In this document: piece by piece, positions 30,594 through 38,301 of the stretch
Layout: each line of letters begins with the position of its first letter
Position numbering within the stretch: position 1 is the stretch's first letter
Origin: Shewanella litorisediminis
Lineage (GTDB): Bacteria; Pseudomonadota; Gammaproteobacteria; Enterobacterales; Shewanellaceae
Assembly: GCF_016834455.1 (NCBI RefSeq)
Contig: NZ_CP069213.1
Coordinates: forward strand, 3,573,501-3,637,500
Direction: 5' to 3'
Length of the DNA: 64,000 nt
Program-made: the position numbers and the translations under genes
The notes under the pieces: model-generated
What the model was told of the DNA's origin: nothing
Database searches by the model: none
What the model saw: only the letters and a program-made list of their open reading frames with translations

Positions 30594-31108
30594 GGCTTAT
30601 GGGGATCCGATGACAGCTCCTGCAGACTGAAGCCCTCTGCGGCCGGCACAAGATGATAGAGCACATCGAACCTGTCTTCGGGGATATGGCGCTCAATGCC
30701 GGTCAGGAGTTTGAGTAACTCAGGCGTGGTGTTGCTGTGACCGGCCACGACAACTGTGCCATCCAGCGTACTCAGCTGCGCCGCCAACTGTGCCAAGTCA
30801 GCGGGGTCGTAACTCTCTACCGTCACACCTGTCGCCTTGGCCAGCGGCGCTATGGTTTCCTGGGTGCGGCGATAATCCGTGGAATAGAGCCGGATGTTTT
30901 CGCCGGTCGATGGCGCCCTGAGGATAAGCCCGGCAATACGCTGTGCCCGCTCTTTGCCCGCGTCGGTCAGCGCAGGCTCTTTCCCCGGCGCCTTTTCACC
31001 GTGGCGAAACAGCCAGATATCGGCGGCCCAGCCCGGGCTGGCAAGCACGCTCAAGAGCAGACCAAGCCCGGTTAAGGCGAATGCCATCCTGTTTTTGTTT
31101 TTCAACAT
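30590..31108 (-). CDS. Exported histidine phosphatase (phosphoglycerate mutase-like)
   Basis: 172 residues from ATG 31108, which follows GGAGG at 8 bp; the frame extends to 31438 without support. Signal peptide about residues 1-28 (ending GWA), then the RHG motif LFRHGEKA (R35-H36-G37), with TDYRRTQET and VVAGHSNTTPE supplying the remaining core residues. It is of the small SixA-like type but secreted to the periplasm, so phosphohistidine in cytoplasmic kinases is an unlikely target. Substrate unknown. Confidence 0.82.
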   Translation of the reverse strand: MLKNKNRMAFALTGLGLLLSVLASPGWAADIWLFRHGEKAPGKEPALTDAGKERAQRIAGLILRAPSTGENIRLYSTDYRRTQETIAPLAKATGVTVESYDPADLAQLAAQLSTLDGTVVVAGHSNTTPELLKLLTGIERHIPEDRFDVLYHLVPAAEGFSLQELSSDPHKP

Positions 31109-31358
31109 CTTACATTCCTCCGCGTCGCCAACCCTGAATCGCTCAACATCAAGGCTGCCCCATGACTGGGGGCAGCCTTGAAGCTTAACGGCCCGGCTTA
31201 ACGGCCACAAGCCGCACTGTGCCCAGCAGCAAGTATTGGCGGCTTGCGCAAAAATCCGACTCAAGATGGAGACCCAGCTCCCTTTTCTGTATGGATTCCA
31301 ACAACCTGATGGGTCATTGTTGTTATACTCTCGGTGGCATTGTGACAAGGAGTAGTAG

Positions 31359-32912
31359 ATGACCAACCCACTGCGGACCTTTGCGTCGCTGTACAGCACC
31401 ACCCTCTTGACGGTGCTGGCCGGTGGCCTGTTAACCACCTATCTCGGCCTTAAGCTGTCGGCCATGCAGGTGCCCCAGATTTGGATTGGTGCCATGATGT
31501 CGGCCTACTACGCGGGTCTGGTGGCGGGCTCCAAGATTGGCCATAAGCTCATCGCCCGGGTGGGCCATATTCGCGCTTTTGTGGCCAGTGCCGGTATAGT
31601 CACCGCCTCCGCCCTGGGGCATGCCTTGGTAGACGACCTCTCGATTTGGATTGTGCTGCGCCTCTTGGTCGGCCTTGGCATGATGTGCCAGTACATGGTG
31701 CTGGAGAGCTGGCTTAACGAGCAGGCCGACAACAGCCAGCGCGGCACCGTGTTCGCAAGCTATATGATTGTCTCTTATCTGGCACTGATTTTGGGTCAGG
31801 GCGCCATCAGCCTCTATCCGGATTTGGGGCTGGAGCCACTCTTGCTTATCGCCATCTGTTTTGCCCTGTGCATAGTGCCCATCGCCCTCACCCGCCGCAT
31901 TCACCCGGCGCCCCTGATACCCGCGCCCCTCAATGTGACCCACTTCTTCAAAAAGGCGCCACAGGCACTCACCACGGTTGCCATTGGCAGCATGATTGTG
32001 GGCTCCTTTTACGGTTTGGCCCCTGCCTACGCCAGTAATCTGGGGCTGGACCCGCAGCAGGTGGCGAGCTTTATGACCGCCACCATAGCCGCCGGTCTGC
32101 TGGCCCAGTGGCCCATGGGCAAGCTGTCGGACCGGATGTCCCGCAGCCGATTGATTCGTACCAACTGCCTGCTGCTTGGGGTGCTCACCCTCGGCATTGC
32201 CATTACCCCCTATCAGCCCACGGTGGCGCTGGTGATGACCTTCCTGTTCGGCATACTCGGCTTTACCCTGTACCCGCTGGCCACGGCGCTGGCCAACTCG
32301 CGGGTGGAGCAAAGCGAGCGGGTGGGGCTGTCTGCCACCATTTTGCTTACCTTCGGCCTTGGCGCCTGTATCGGCCCCCTGATTGCCTCGACCCTGATGC
32401 AGTGGCTGGGCAACAGCATGCTCTACGGCTTTATGTCGGCCTGCACCCTGGTACTCTTTGCCGGGCTTAACTACATCAATGCCCGTCAGAAAGCGGAAGA
32501 GCCTTCCACCAACGACTACATCATGGCCACCGGCGACCTGGTATCGTCACCCCTGGCCGCCGCCCTCGACCCCCGTGTGGATATCGAATCTGTGCAGGAG
32601 CAGATGACCCCCACCATAGACACCGGTGAGGCCAGCGCGGCAGATGAAGACTCAAGGGATACGGGCGCCAGCGATACGCTTGATGACCTCGATGACCTCG
32701 ATAACAAAAACGGTGACAGTGACAGTGACAGCGACGCAGGCATCGACAAAGACGCGGACAACGACTCAGCCACCAATCCCTTTATCCGCGAGCAGGACTT
32801 TATCGCCGAGCCCGAGCCCAGCGATGAGGCAGATGTGTCAAAGGTGATGGAAGCACAGAAAATCGCCGATGAGGTCGACGACAGGGAAAACGCCCCCAGC
32901 AAGCAGAGCTGA
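31359..32912 (+). CDS. MFS transporter (YcaD-like) with long acidic C-terminal tail
   Basis: 517 residues. Twelve membrane spans occupy about residues 1-375, with the MFS signature GKLSDRMSRSRLIR in the central loop. The remaining 140 residues are a cytoplasmic tail rich in Asp and Ser (GDSDSDSDAGID, DDLDDLDNK), unusual for this family. AAGGAG lies upstream of the start. Substrate unknown; YcaD-like members are general MFS carriers. A minisatellite begins directly after the stop codon. Confidence 0.85.
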   Translation: MTNPLRTFASLYSTTLLTVLAGGLLTTYLGLKLSAMQVPQIWIGAMMSAYYAGLVAGSKIGHKLIARVGHIRAFVASAGIVTASALGHALVDDLSIWIVLRLLVGLGMMCQYMVLESWLNEQADNSQRGTVFASYMIVSYLALILGQGAISLYPDLGLEPLLLIAICFALCIVPIALTRRIHPAPLIPAPLNVTHFFKKAPQALTTVAIGSMIVGSFYGLAPAYASNLGLDPQQVASFMTATIAAGLLAQWPMGKLSDRMSRSRLIRTNCLLLGVLTLGIAITPYQPTVALVMTFLFGILGFTLYPLATALANSRVEQSERVGLSATILLTFGLGACIGPLIASTLMQWLGNSMLYGFMSACTLVLFAGLNYINARQKAEEPSTNDYIMATGDLVSSPLAAALDPRVDIESVQEQMTPTIDTGEASAADEDSRDTGASDTLDDLDDLDNKNGDSDSDSDAGIDKDADNDSATNPFIREQDFIAEPEPSDEADVSKVMEAQKIADEVDDRENAPSKQS

Positions 32913-32921
32913 TTCTTTCAT

Positions 32922-33142
32922 TGAGAGTGGCTCTTAGAGTGGCTATGAGAGAGCGGCTTTTAGAGTGGCACTGAGAGAGTGGCTATGAGAGAGCAGCTTT
33001 TAGAGTGGCACTGAGAGAGTGGCTATGAGAGAGCGGCTTTGAAAGTGGCTATGAGAGAATGGCTTTGAAAGTGGCTATGAGAGAATGGCTTTGAAAGTGA
33101 CACTGAGAGCGTGGCTTTGACAGTGGCACTGAGAGCGTGCCA
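32922..33142. repeat. Compound minisatellite after the MFS gene
   Basis: Imperfect tandem units built from GAGTGGCACTGAG, AGTGGCTATGAGAGAG and CGGCTTT blocks. The first part has a period of about 40-41 bp (two and a half copies); the second a period of about 26 bp (GAAAGTGGCTATGAGAGAATGGCTTT type). All lie between the MFS stop codon at 32912 and the NYN gene. Confidence 0.9.
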
Positions 33143-33178
33143 CGCAGAGAGAGTAGCCATTTCCAGCGTGGCCATTAT

Positions 33179-33652
33179 CTAGAGAAGCAAGGACTCATCT
33201 ATGGGATGAAAGCGGCTTGCCGCCTCCATCAGGGATTTTGCGGTGAGCGCAGGCACACCATACACCTCAGCCTCGACGGCGTATTTTTGCCTTATCTTCG
33301 AAAGCAAGAGCGCAAAGTCCCCATCGCCGGACAGCAGTATCACGCAATCCACCCCGGGCGCGGTCTCCAGCACATCTATGGTGATCCCCACATCCCAATC
33401 ACCCTTGGCCGAGCCATCGCTGCGCTGAATAAAGGGCTTGAGCTTAAGCTCAAACCCTATATGCCTCATGGCATCCTGAAACTTTAACTGGCCATCGTCA
33501 CCCCGATGAATGGCGTAGGCAAAGGCGCTGACAATCTCCCCCTCGCCACTTACCTGCTGCCAGAGTTTGCGATAGTTAAACTGGCGCTGATACGCCTCAC
33601 GGCAGGTGTAATAGATGTTTTGTACATCGACAAACAAGGCGATTTTTTTCAC
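33179..33652 (-). CDS. NYN (LabA/DUF88) family PIN-like protein
   Basis: 157 residues, single NYN domain. Acidic metal-site residues appear in LFVDVQNIYY (D9), KGDWDVGITIDVLE, and LLSGDGDFALLLSKIR. The fold is PIN-like, so an RNase activity is plausible but unproven. No regulatory partner domain is attached. It ends next to the minisatellite. Confidence 0.85.
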   Translation of the reverse strand: MKKIALFVDVQNIYYTCREAYQRQFNYRKLWQQVSGEGEIVSAFAYAIHRGDDGQLKFQDAMRHIGFELKLKPFIQRSDGSAKGDWDVGITIDVLETAPGVDCVILLSGDGDFALLLSKIRQKYAVEAEVYGVPALTAKSLMEAASRFHPIDESLLL

Positions 33653-34351
33653 GGGCGATTCTTATAACAGGCCGATTCATAGTAAAGACGAGTAGGCTTT
33701 CAGCATTCGGCTGTCAGCGGCGAGACTCTGCGCACTTTAGCACAGGTAGAAACTGATGGCGCGCACCGAACAAGCTGCACCTGCTTTAATCCACAGGCCT
33801 CAACACAAACGACAGCAGTCAGCCCTACGCCTGTGGCTCGCCAAAAAAACACTCGATATCGCTGGTGCCACAGTATTATTGAGGCGCGTCTTTATATTTT
33901 TCTGGCGAATATTCCAGGCATTCATCCAGGGTTAATTTAATAATCCAGGCAAGAGGTTTTATAATCACAACGCTGACTAAAATTAAACCAACTGAATACA
34001 CAACACCTTAATAGCACGATAAAAGTTCAATACGCCATAAAGAGCTTGGCGAGCCACTGCCATCTTACTAATTAAAAATACAAAAACCCGATACCACCAA
34101 TTAATAACAACTTGATAAAAACCACAAAATAAAGCCGGTATCATGCTGATATTGTTGAGCTTTTCATTATACTCACTCTAAATAATCACATAGTAAATAC
34201 CTGCAACCTTGATAGCTTAAAAAAAAGACGCAGCACGACTCAGGCACTTTGCCTAACGGGTTAAAACACCCTAAAGCTTAAATCAATCTTAAATTAAACT
34301 GCAGGATTTTTAATATTCAGCGCTTTCTTATTAATGCGACTTTTATCACCA
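33653..34351. other. Long A+T-rich intergenic region
   Basis: About 700 bp without a confident gene, strongly A+T-rich from about 33890 on. A 59-codon frame at 33756-33935 (basic N-terminus MARTEQAAPALIHR, hydrophobic end) has no good Shine-Dalgarno sequence. No repeat, RNA fold or mobile-element end was recognised. Confidence 0.5.
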
Positions 34352-34379
34352 TTGACATGAACTAACATGACGCTATGAT
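34352..34379 (+). promoter_or_regulatory. Sigma-70 promoter of the Tim44-like gene
   Basis: TTGACA at 34352-34357 and TATGAT at 34374-34379 are separated by 16 bp, a near-consensus match. It lies 37 bp before the start of the Tim44-like gene. Confidence 0.7.
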
Positions 34380-34415
34380 GCCTGCCATTCGGTGATCAAA
34401 ATAGAGATGGAATAA

Positions 34416-35312
34416 ATGAAAAAGTTATTCATTATGCTGGCGATGTTTTTTGCCGTCAGCCTGGCAACCAGCCCCGTGGTGGAAGCAAAAAAATTCGGCA
34501 GCAATAAATCTGCCGGTAAGACTCAGGAAACGGCACAGTCGCAGCCTGCGGCCACCAATACCACTGCCACCAATACCACCAATACCACTGCTGCGCCTGC
34601 CACGGCAGCACCTGCGGCTAAAAAAGGCATGATGGGCGGTATGCTCGGCGGCCTGCTGGCGGGTGGCTTACTGGCGGCACTCTTTATGGGCGAAGGTTTT
34701 GAAAACATCCAGATTATGGACATAGTGATCATCGCCTTGCTTGCCTTCGTGCTGTTTAAAGTCATCCGCATGCTGATGGCCTCCAAAGCACAGGCGCAGC
34801 CAAGACCAGCCTATTCAGGTGTAGGGCAAGCCAGCGCCGCGCCTGGCCAGGACCTTTATCGCCAGCAGTCTGAGCCTGCCGCCTTTGGTGGCCATAGCGG
34901 CAACAGCGGTTTTGCCCAGCCCCACAGCACAGTGCCATTTCACTTGCCGCCGGGTTTCGATTTAGCCGCCTTTTTGGAAGGCGCCCGCGGCCACTACAAA
35001 ACCCTGCAACAGGCCTGGAATGAGGGCGATCTGAACAAAATTCAGGAATACGTGTCGATTGAGCTCTTTAACGAACTCAGCCAGCAACGCCGTGAACTCG
35101 ATGGCCAGCAGCACACCGAAGTGATGTTCCTCGACGCCGAACTGGTGCGCGCCACCTACAACAACGAGCTTGCCGAAGTGAGCGTAAAATTCAGCGGCCG
35201 CTACCGCGATGCCGTTGAAGGGGTAGAAGAAGACATCAAAGAAGTCTGGCATTTGGAGCGTAACCTGATCCAGGCCAACGCCCCCTGGCTGATTGTGGGC
35301 ATCCAGCAATAA
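34416..35312 (+). CDS. Tim44-like domain membrane protein
   Basis: 298 residues. Signal/anchor at 1-24, a low-complexity Thr/Ala/Asn linker (about 40-68), a glycine-rich helix and a second membrane span (about 73-120, GMMGGMLGGLLAGGLLAAL, then IMDIVIIALLAFVLFKVI), then a Tim44-like lipid-binding domain (about 180-298; AWNEGDLNKIQEYVS and WHLERNL). Bacterial members sit in the inner membrane; their role is not established. Own promoter and terminator indicate a single-gene unit. Confidence 0.83.
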   Translation: MKKLFIMLAMFFAVSLATSPVVEAKKFGSNKSAGKTQETAQSQPAATNTTATNTTNTTAAPATAAPAAKKGMMGGMLGGLLAGGLLAALFMGEGFENIQIMDIVIIALLAFVLFKVIRMLMASKAQAQPRPAYSGVGQASAAPGQDLYRQQSEPAAFGGHSGNSGFAQPHSTVPFHLPPGFDLAAFLEGARGHYKTLQQAWNEGDLNKIQEYVSIELFNELSQQRRELDGQQHTEVMFLDAELVRATYNNELAEVSVKFSGRYRDAVEGVEEDIKEVWHLERNLIQANAPWLIVGIQQ

Positions 35313-35355
35313 AAGCGCGCAGTAGCATGCTCTTTGCCACGCAGTGACACCAAGC

Positions 35356-35387
35356 AAAACCCCGGCACAGTCCGGGGTTTTCTTTTT
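35356..35387 (+). terminator. Rho-independent terminator after the Tim44-like gene
   Basis: A 10-bp stem (35356-35365 with 35372-35381) with a 6-base loop and a T-rich tail. It starts 43 bp after the stop codon. Confidence 0.88.
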
Positions 35388-35699
35388 ACAGTCCGAAAGT
35401 CGATAGCAGCCGTTTGCAGAGCTGCCCTCTCTTAAGAAACAAAGAAAGAAGCAAGCACTCACCCGCTCCTTATCGGCTTCGTGATTTACCGCAGCCAACA
35501 CTTGCCTGTTAAAACACCATACGGTAGTCTGGTTCGGCTGTTTCATTGGCGTACTTTCAGCCGATAAGCGTATGATTATCAAAGTAAGCTTTAGCAGTTG
35601 CTGAATCATGGCACGAGCCACGCTGGTATGGGGCGCTCATGCGCTGCCTGTGCTAAAAAGGGCACTGCAAAACAGCGCACAACATACTCAGCACAACAA

Positions 35700-36310
35700 T
35701 GTGGATCAGGGAAGAGACGCAACACCGTTAAGACGGCGCAGCAAGGAAGGCTTTCAGTTAAGTAACCCCTCTTCGTTTTCCCCTCCAATTTGTCGCCACT
35801 GGCATCGGTGCATTTTTTGACCTCAACCAAGGTTTAGCCGCCGCCAAACTGTTAGTTTTGGTGTTGTTTTAAAAATGATTTTTTGATCAAGGTGCGTTTC
35901 ACAAACAGAACGCGCCGTGCGGTAGCCATCTCGAAATTTACCTATCGCCCTTCGGTCGCTGGGATTGGATGCCAAGCTGCGCTTGGCGAAAGAGGTGTGG
36001 GTGTCCGCACTCTTCGTGGATCAGGGAAGATGCGCGCAGCAAGGATTAGCTTTCACCCCCTCAGCTTCGCCCTTTGCTTTTTGCATTAGCAGCAGGCTCT
36101 CCCCTCACCCACCAACTAAATTGTTGACCTGAACCAAGGTTTCGGCAACGACTAACTGATAGTTTTAGTTTTGTTTTTCATGATTTTAATTTGATTTTTA
36201 CGCTATCTGGCAGCCAGAGTCCGTGCGGTAGCCATATCTAATGGAAGTGATACCGGTGGGACCAAATGCCAAGCTGCGCTTGGCGAAAGTTAAGGGTGTC
36301 TGCGCTCTCT
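35700..36310. repeat. Degenerate long direct repeats upstream of the Lamassu-like genes
   Basis: Two diverged copies of a unit about 300 bp long. Shared blocks include a 17-bp hairpin (GCCAAGCTGCGCTTGGC at 35971-35987 and again at 36268-36284, 297 bp apart), GTGCGGTAGCCAT, a GACCT-AACCAAGGTTT block (near 35818 and 36125), and GTGGATCAGGGAAGA (near 35700 and 36015). A third partial block (GTCCGCACTCTTC) recurs at about 36393. No coding sequence is supported in this 1.1-kb gap. Confidence 0.75.
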
Positions 36311-36313
36311 TTT

Positions 36314-36336
36314 TTGTTGAATCATGATTTCAACAA
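36314..36336. promoter_or_regulatory. Palindrome upstream of the defense operon
   Basis: TTGTTGA (36314-36320) and TCAACAA (36330-36336) flank an ATCATGATT core that is itself nearly palindromic. It lies about 90 bp before the first gene. It could be an operator for a transcription factor; that is inference. Confidence 0.4.
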
Positions 36337-36422
36337 CTCTGACCCCTTGAGTCGCGTCAGCACTATTTGGAAACTCAAGAAGAGTGATGGTTGTCCGCAC
36401 TCTTCCTGTGAAAGGAGTTCAT

Positions 36423-37655
36423 GTGAGCCAAGAAGATGATGAGAAATACCCAGCCAGCGCCATATCCTCGTGGAGCGGCTTCGTTTATCAAGGGAAAGTT
36501 GCACTATATCACTCGCTCAAGCTTATTCACGATGGCGACTTGGATTTCGAGCTTCAGCTAGACAGTAGTGACGACTTCGCTATTTATAAAAAAGGAAAGC
36601 TACAAACCGCACATCAAGTCAAAGCTAAGATAAGTAAATACCGGAGTGGCTACACCAACGCATTGGAACAGTCCACTTTAATCGAATACGACAAGATAAA
36701 AGGGACGACCCGGTATTTTCACGTATCGGTCCAGCTAAACAATGTAGATGATCACAAAGGCGCTAGCGGAGAAACAGTGAAATTCTACCGCTACGGAGAC
36801 AACTATCATTGCGGACTGGGAGAAATTGAAGGGCTGACCAAAGAACTCATAAAAAAAATATGTGAGAAACAGTCCATCACTGTCAGTGATAACCTTATAA
36901 ATTTTAACTATTGCTTACTGTCAGAAAAAATAAGCACTAAGGCAATACACAATCATAAGTTAAATCAAGTTGATGAACTCTCAGAAAATAAAGCCGCATA
37001 CGAGGGCCGTATCAAGGCCAGAAGTATTTTAGATGACCTTCTGAACGAAAATCCTTATCAGAATAGAGACTACTATGCAGTTGAATTAAAGGCTAGACTC
37101 CAAACCCATCTAGAAGAAAGACTGGATCAGGCGCTACCAACAATGAGTGACGCCACTTATGAGAGAGCCAGGCGTCTGTGTGAGCACATTCGCGAAACGC
37201 ACATCAACGAATTAAAAACCCTATGCCAAATGATGAAGCCATCCGAACGGTTTCAAGACGTTCAGACGAACGACATCAGGCGATACACCAAGCTCATACA
37301 GACTATTTCGGTGGAGCCCATATTCAACCATCTTCCGCATTACCTCGACAGCGAAAATCGGTTCTACGTACCTACAGCGCTTGACGTAGATGAAAGCGAA
37401 GAGTGCGAGTCTGACATGATCCATGAAATGAAAAACAACGGGGATCTGCTGAGACTACTTTTTGAGTACAACCATCTAATTGCCAGCAAAGCGGAAACCT
37501 CATTCACCTTTAATACAAAATTCACAAACTCGGATGACTACGACAACAAGCAGGCCACTGAAAAGCTTGAAAGCAACATCACCAAGTCGCTATGCATTAG
37601 CGTGATAACAAAAGACGACGCGGAAGATCTACTTAATGATAAAGCAACTAATTAA
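36423..37655 (+). CDS. lmuA: Lamassu/ABC-3C effector with DUF4297 (Cap4-type) nuclease domain
   Basis: 410 residues from the GTG at 36423; AAGGAG sits 5 bp before it. Upstream ATG codons at 36384 lack a ribosome site. The N-terminal domain (about 1-190) has the pattern of dsDNA nuclease DUF4297/Cap4: SGFVYQGKVAL (residues 18-28), FELQLDSSDDF (42-52) with E43 and D50/D51, and HQVKAK (64-69) with Q65 and K67 as the restriction-endonuclease-like core. The helical C-terminal half (about 195-410) is the ABC-3C-type scaffold expected to contact the ATPase. In known systems this subunit degrades DNA when released or activated. Gene is A+T-rich compared with neighbours and overlaps the next by 20 bp. 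Confidence 0.65.
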   Translation: MSQEDDEKYPASAISSWSGFVYQGKVALYHSLKLIHDGDLDFELQLDSSDDFAIYKKGKLQTAHQVKAKISKYRSGYTNALEQSTLIEYDKIKGTTRYFHVSVQLNNVDDHKGASGETVKFYRYGDNYHCGLGEIEGLTKELIKKICEKQSITVSDNLINFNYCLLSEKISTKAIHNHKLNQVDELSENKAAYEGRIKARSILDDLLNENPYQNRDYYAVELKARLQTHLEERLDQALPTMSDATYERARRLCEHIRETHINELKTLCQMMKPSERFQDVQTNDIRRYTKLIQTISVEPIFNHLPHYLDSENRFYVPTALDVDESEECESDMIHEMKNNGDLLRLLFEYNHLIASKAETSFTFNTKFTNSDDYDNKQATEKLESNITKSLCISVITKDDAEDLLNDKATN

Positions 37656-38301
37656 TGAAGCACTTATTGCCCATGGCTTTGTGAGTAAACTCGAACTGGA
37701 TACCACAAGCTTCTATATTCGCGAGTCTGGAACAGCCGTCAGATTCGCAGTCCTACATAATCTTGACGGCCTGCTAGACCCAGCCGAGCTGAATATTAGA
37801 ATCAATCAACTTGCTCCTGAGGAGTTTCTCAGAAACCCAAGCTTTAAGAAAAATTGTGATTTGATTTGTATTCACCGCCTTGATGTTCTGGCCGAGTTCA
37901 AGGATCACGAAGAAGAAATCTTCGCAATCGAAGAAGACCCGCACTTTTATAAAAAATATGTCCTCTATTACAGTACTGCGGAAGAAAGTGCGCTCACTAA
38001 TTTCACCTACGAAAAACTGGTATCTGTGATTGCTGACAAAAGGGAATTTCTTGACTACAAAGAAAACCCTCTTGACGCTACACAATACAGCTTCGCAGCA
38101 AAGACCTTTATCAAGCTTCCTTTCTTAGAGCTACCCAGCAATCAGGGAAACCTTATCTCCTTGAGGTTACAGGCAGTTGAGGCCGTCGCAGAAGCTGGCC
38201 TAAACGACACATATTCGACTATCCAGAAAGTTACAGATAAAAACGCCGAAAAAATTATCAAGGAAATGATTAAAAATGAACTGGAAAATATCCAAGATTG
38301 A
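37636..38301 (+). CDS. lmuC: Lamassu/ABC-3C middle component
   Basis: 221 residues, soluble, no catalytic motif visible. It sits between the nuclease and the SMC-like ATPase, overlapping both (20 bp and 26 bp), the place occupied by the small LmuC/middle component in Lamassu and ABC-3C operons. Such proteins bridge the ATPase and the effector. The identification depends on position, size and partners; the sequence alone did not identify a family. Confidence 0.55.
   Translation: MIKQLINEALIAHGFVSKLELDTTSFYIRESGTAVRFAVLHNLDGLLDPAELNIRINQLAPEEFLRNPSFKKNCDLICIHRLDVLAEFKDHEEEIFAIEEDPHFYKKYVLYYSTAEESALTNFTYEKLVSVIADKREFLDYKENPLDATQYSFAAKTFIKLPFLELPSNQGNLISLRLQAVEAVAEAGLNDTYSTIQKVTDKNAEKIIKEMIKNELENIQD

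Noticed and set aside
30590..31438. Longer 282-codon version of the histidine phosphatase frame
   Set aside because: The first 110 codons have no signal sequence and overlap the MFS start; GGAGG before ATG 31108 and a signal peptide right after it fix the real start.
32922..33142. Possible CRISPR array
   Set aside because: Units are contiguous or share all their sequence; there are no unique spacers of constant size between conserved repeats and no cas genes.
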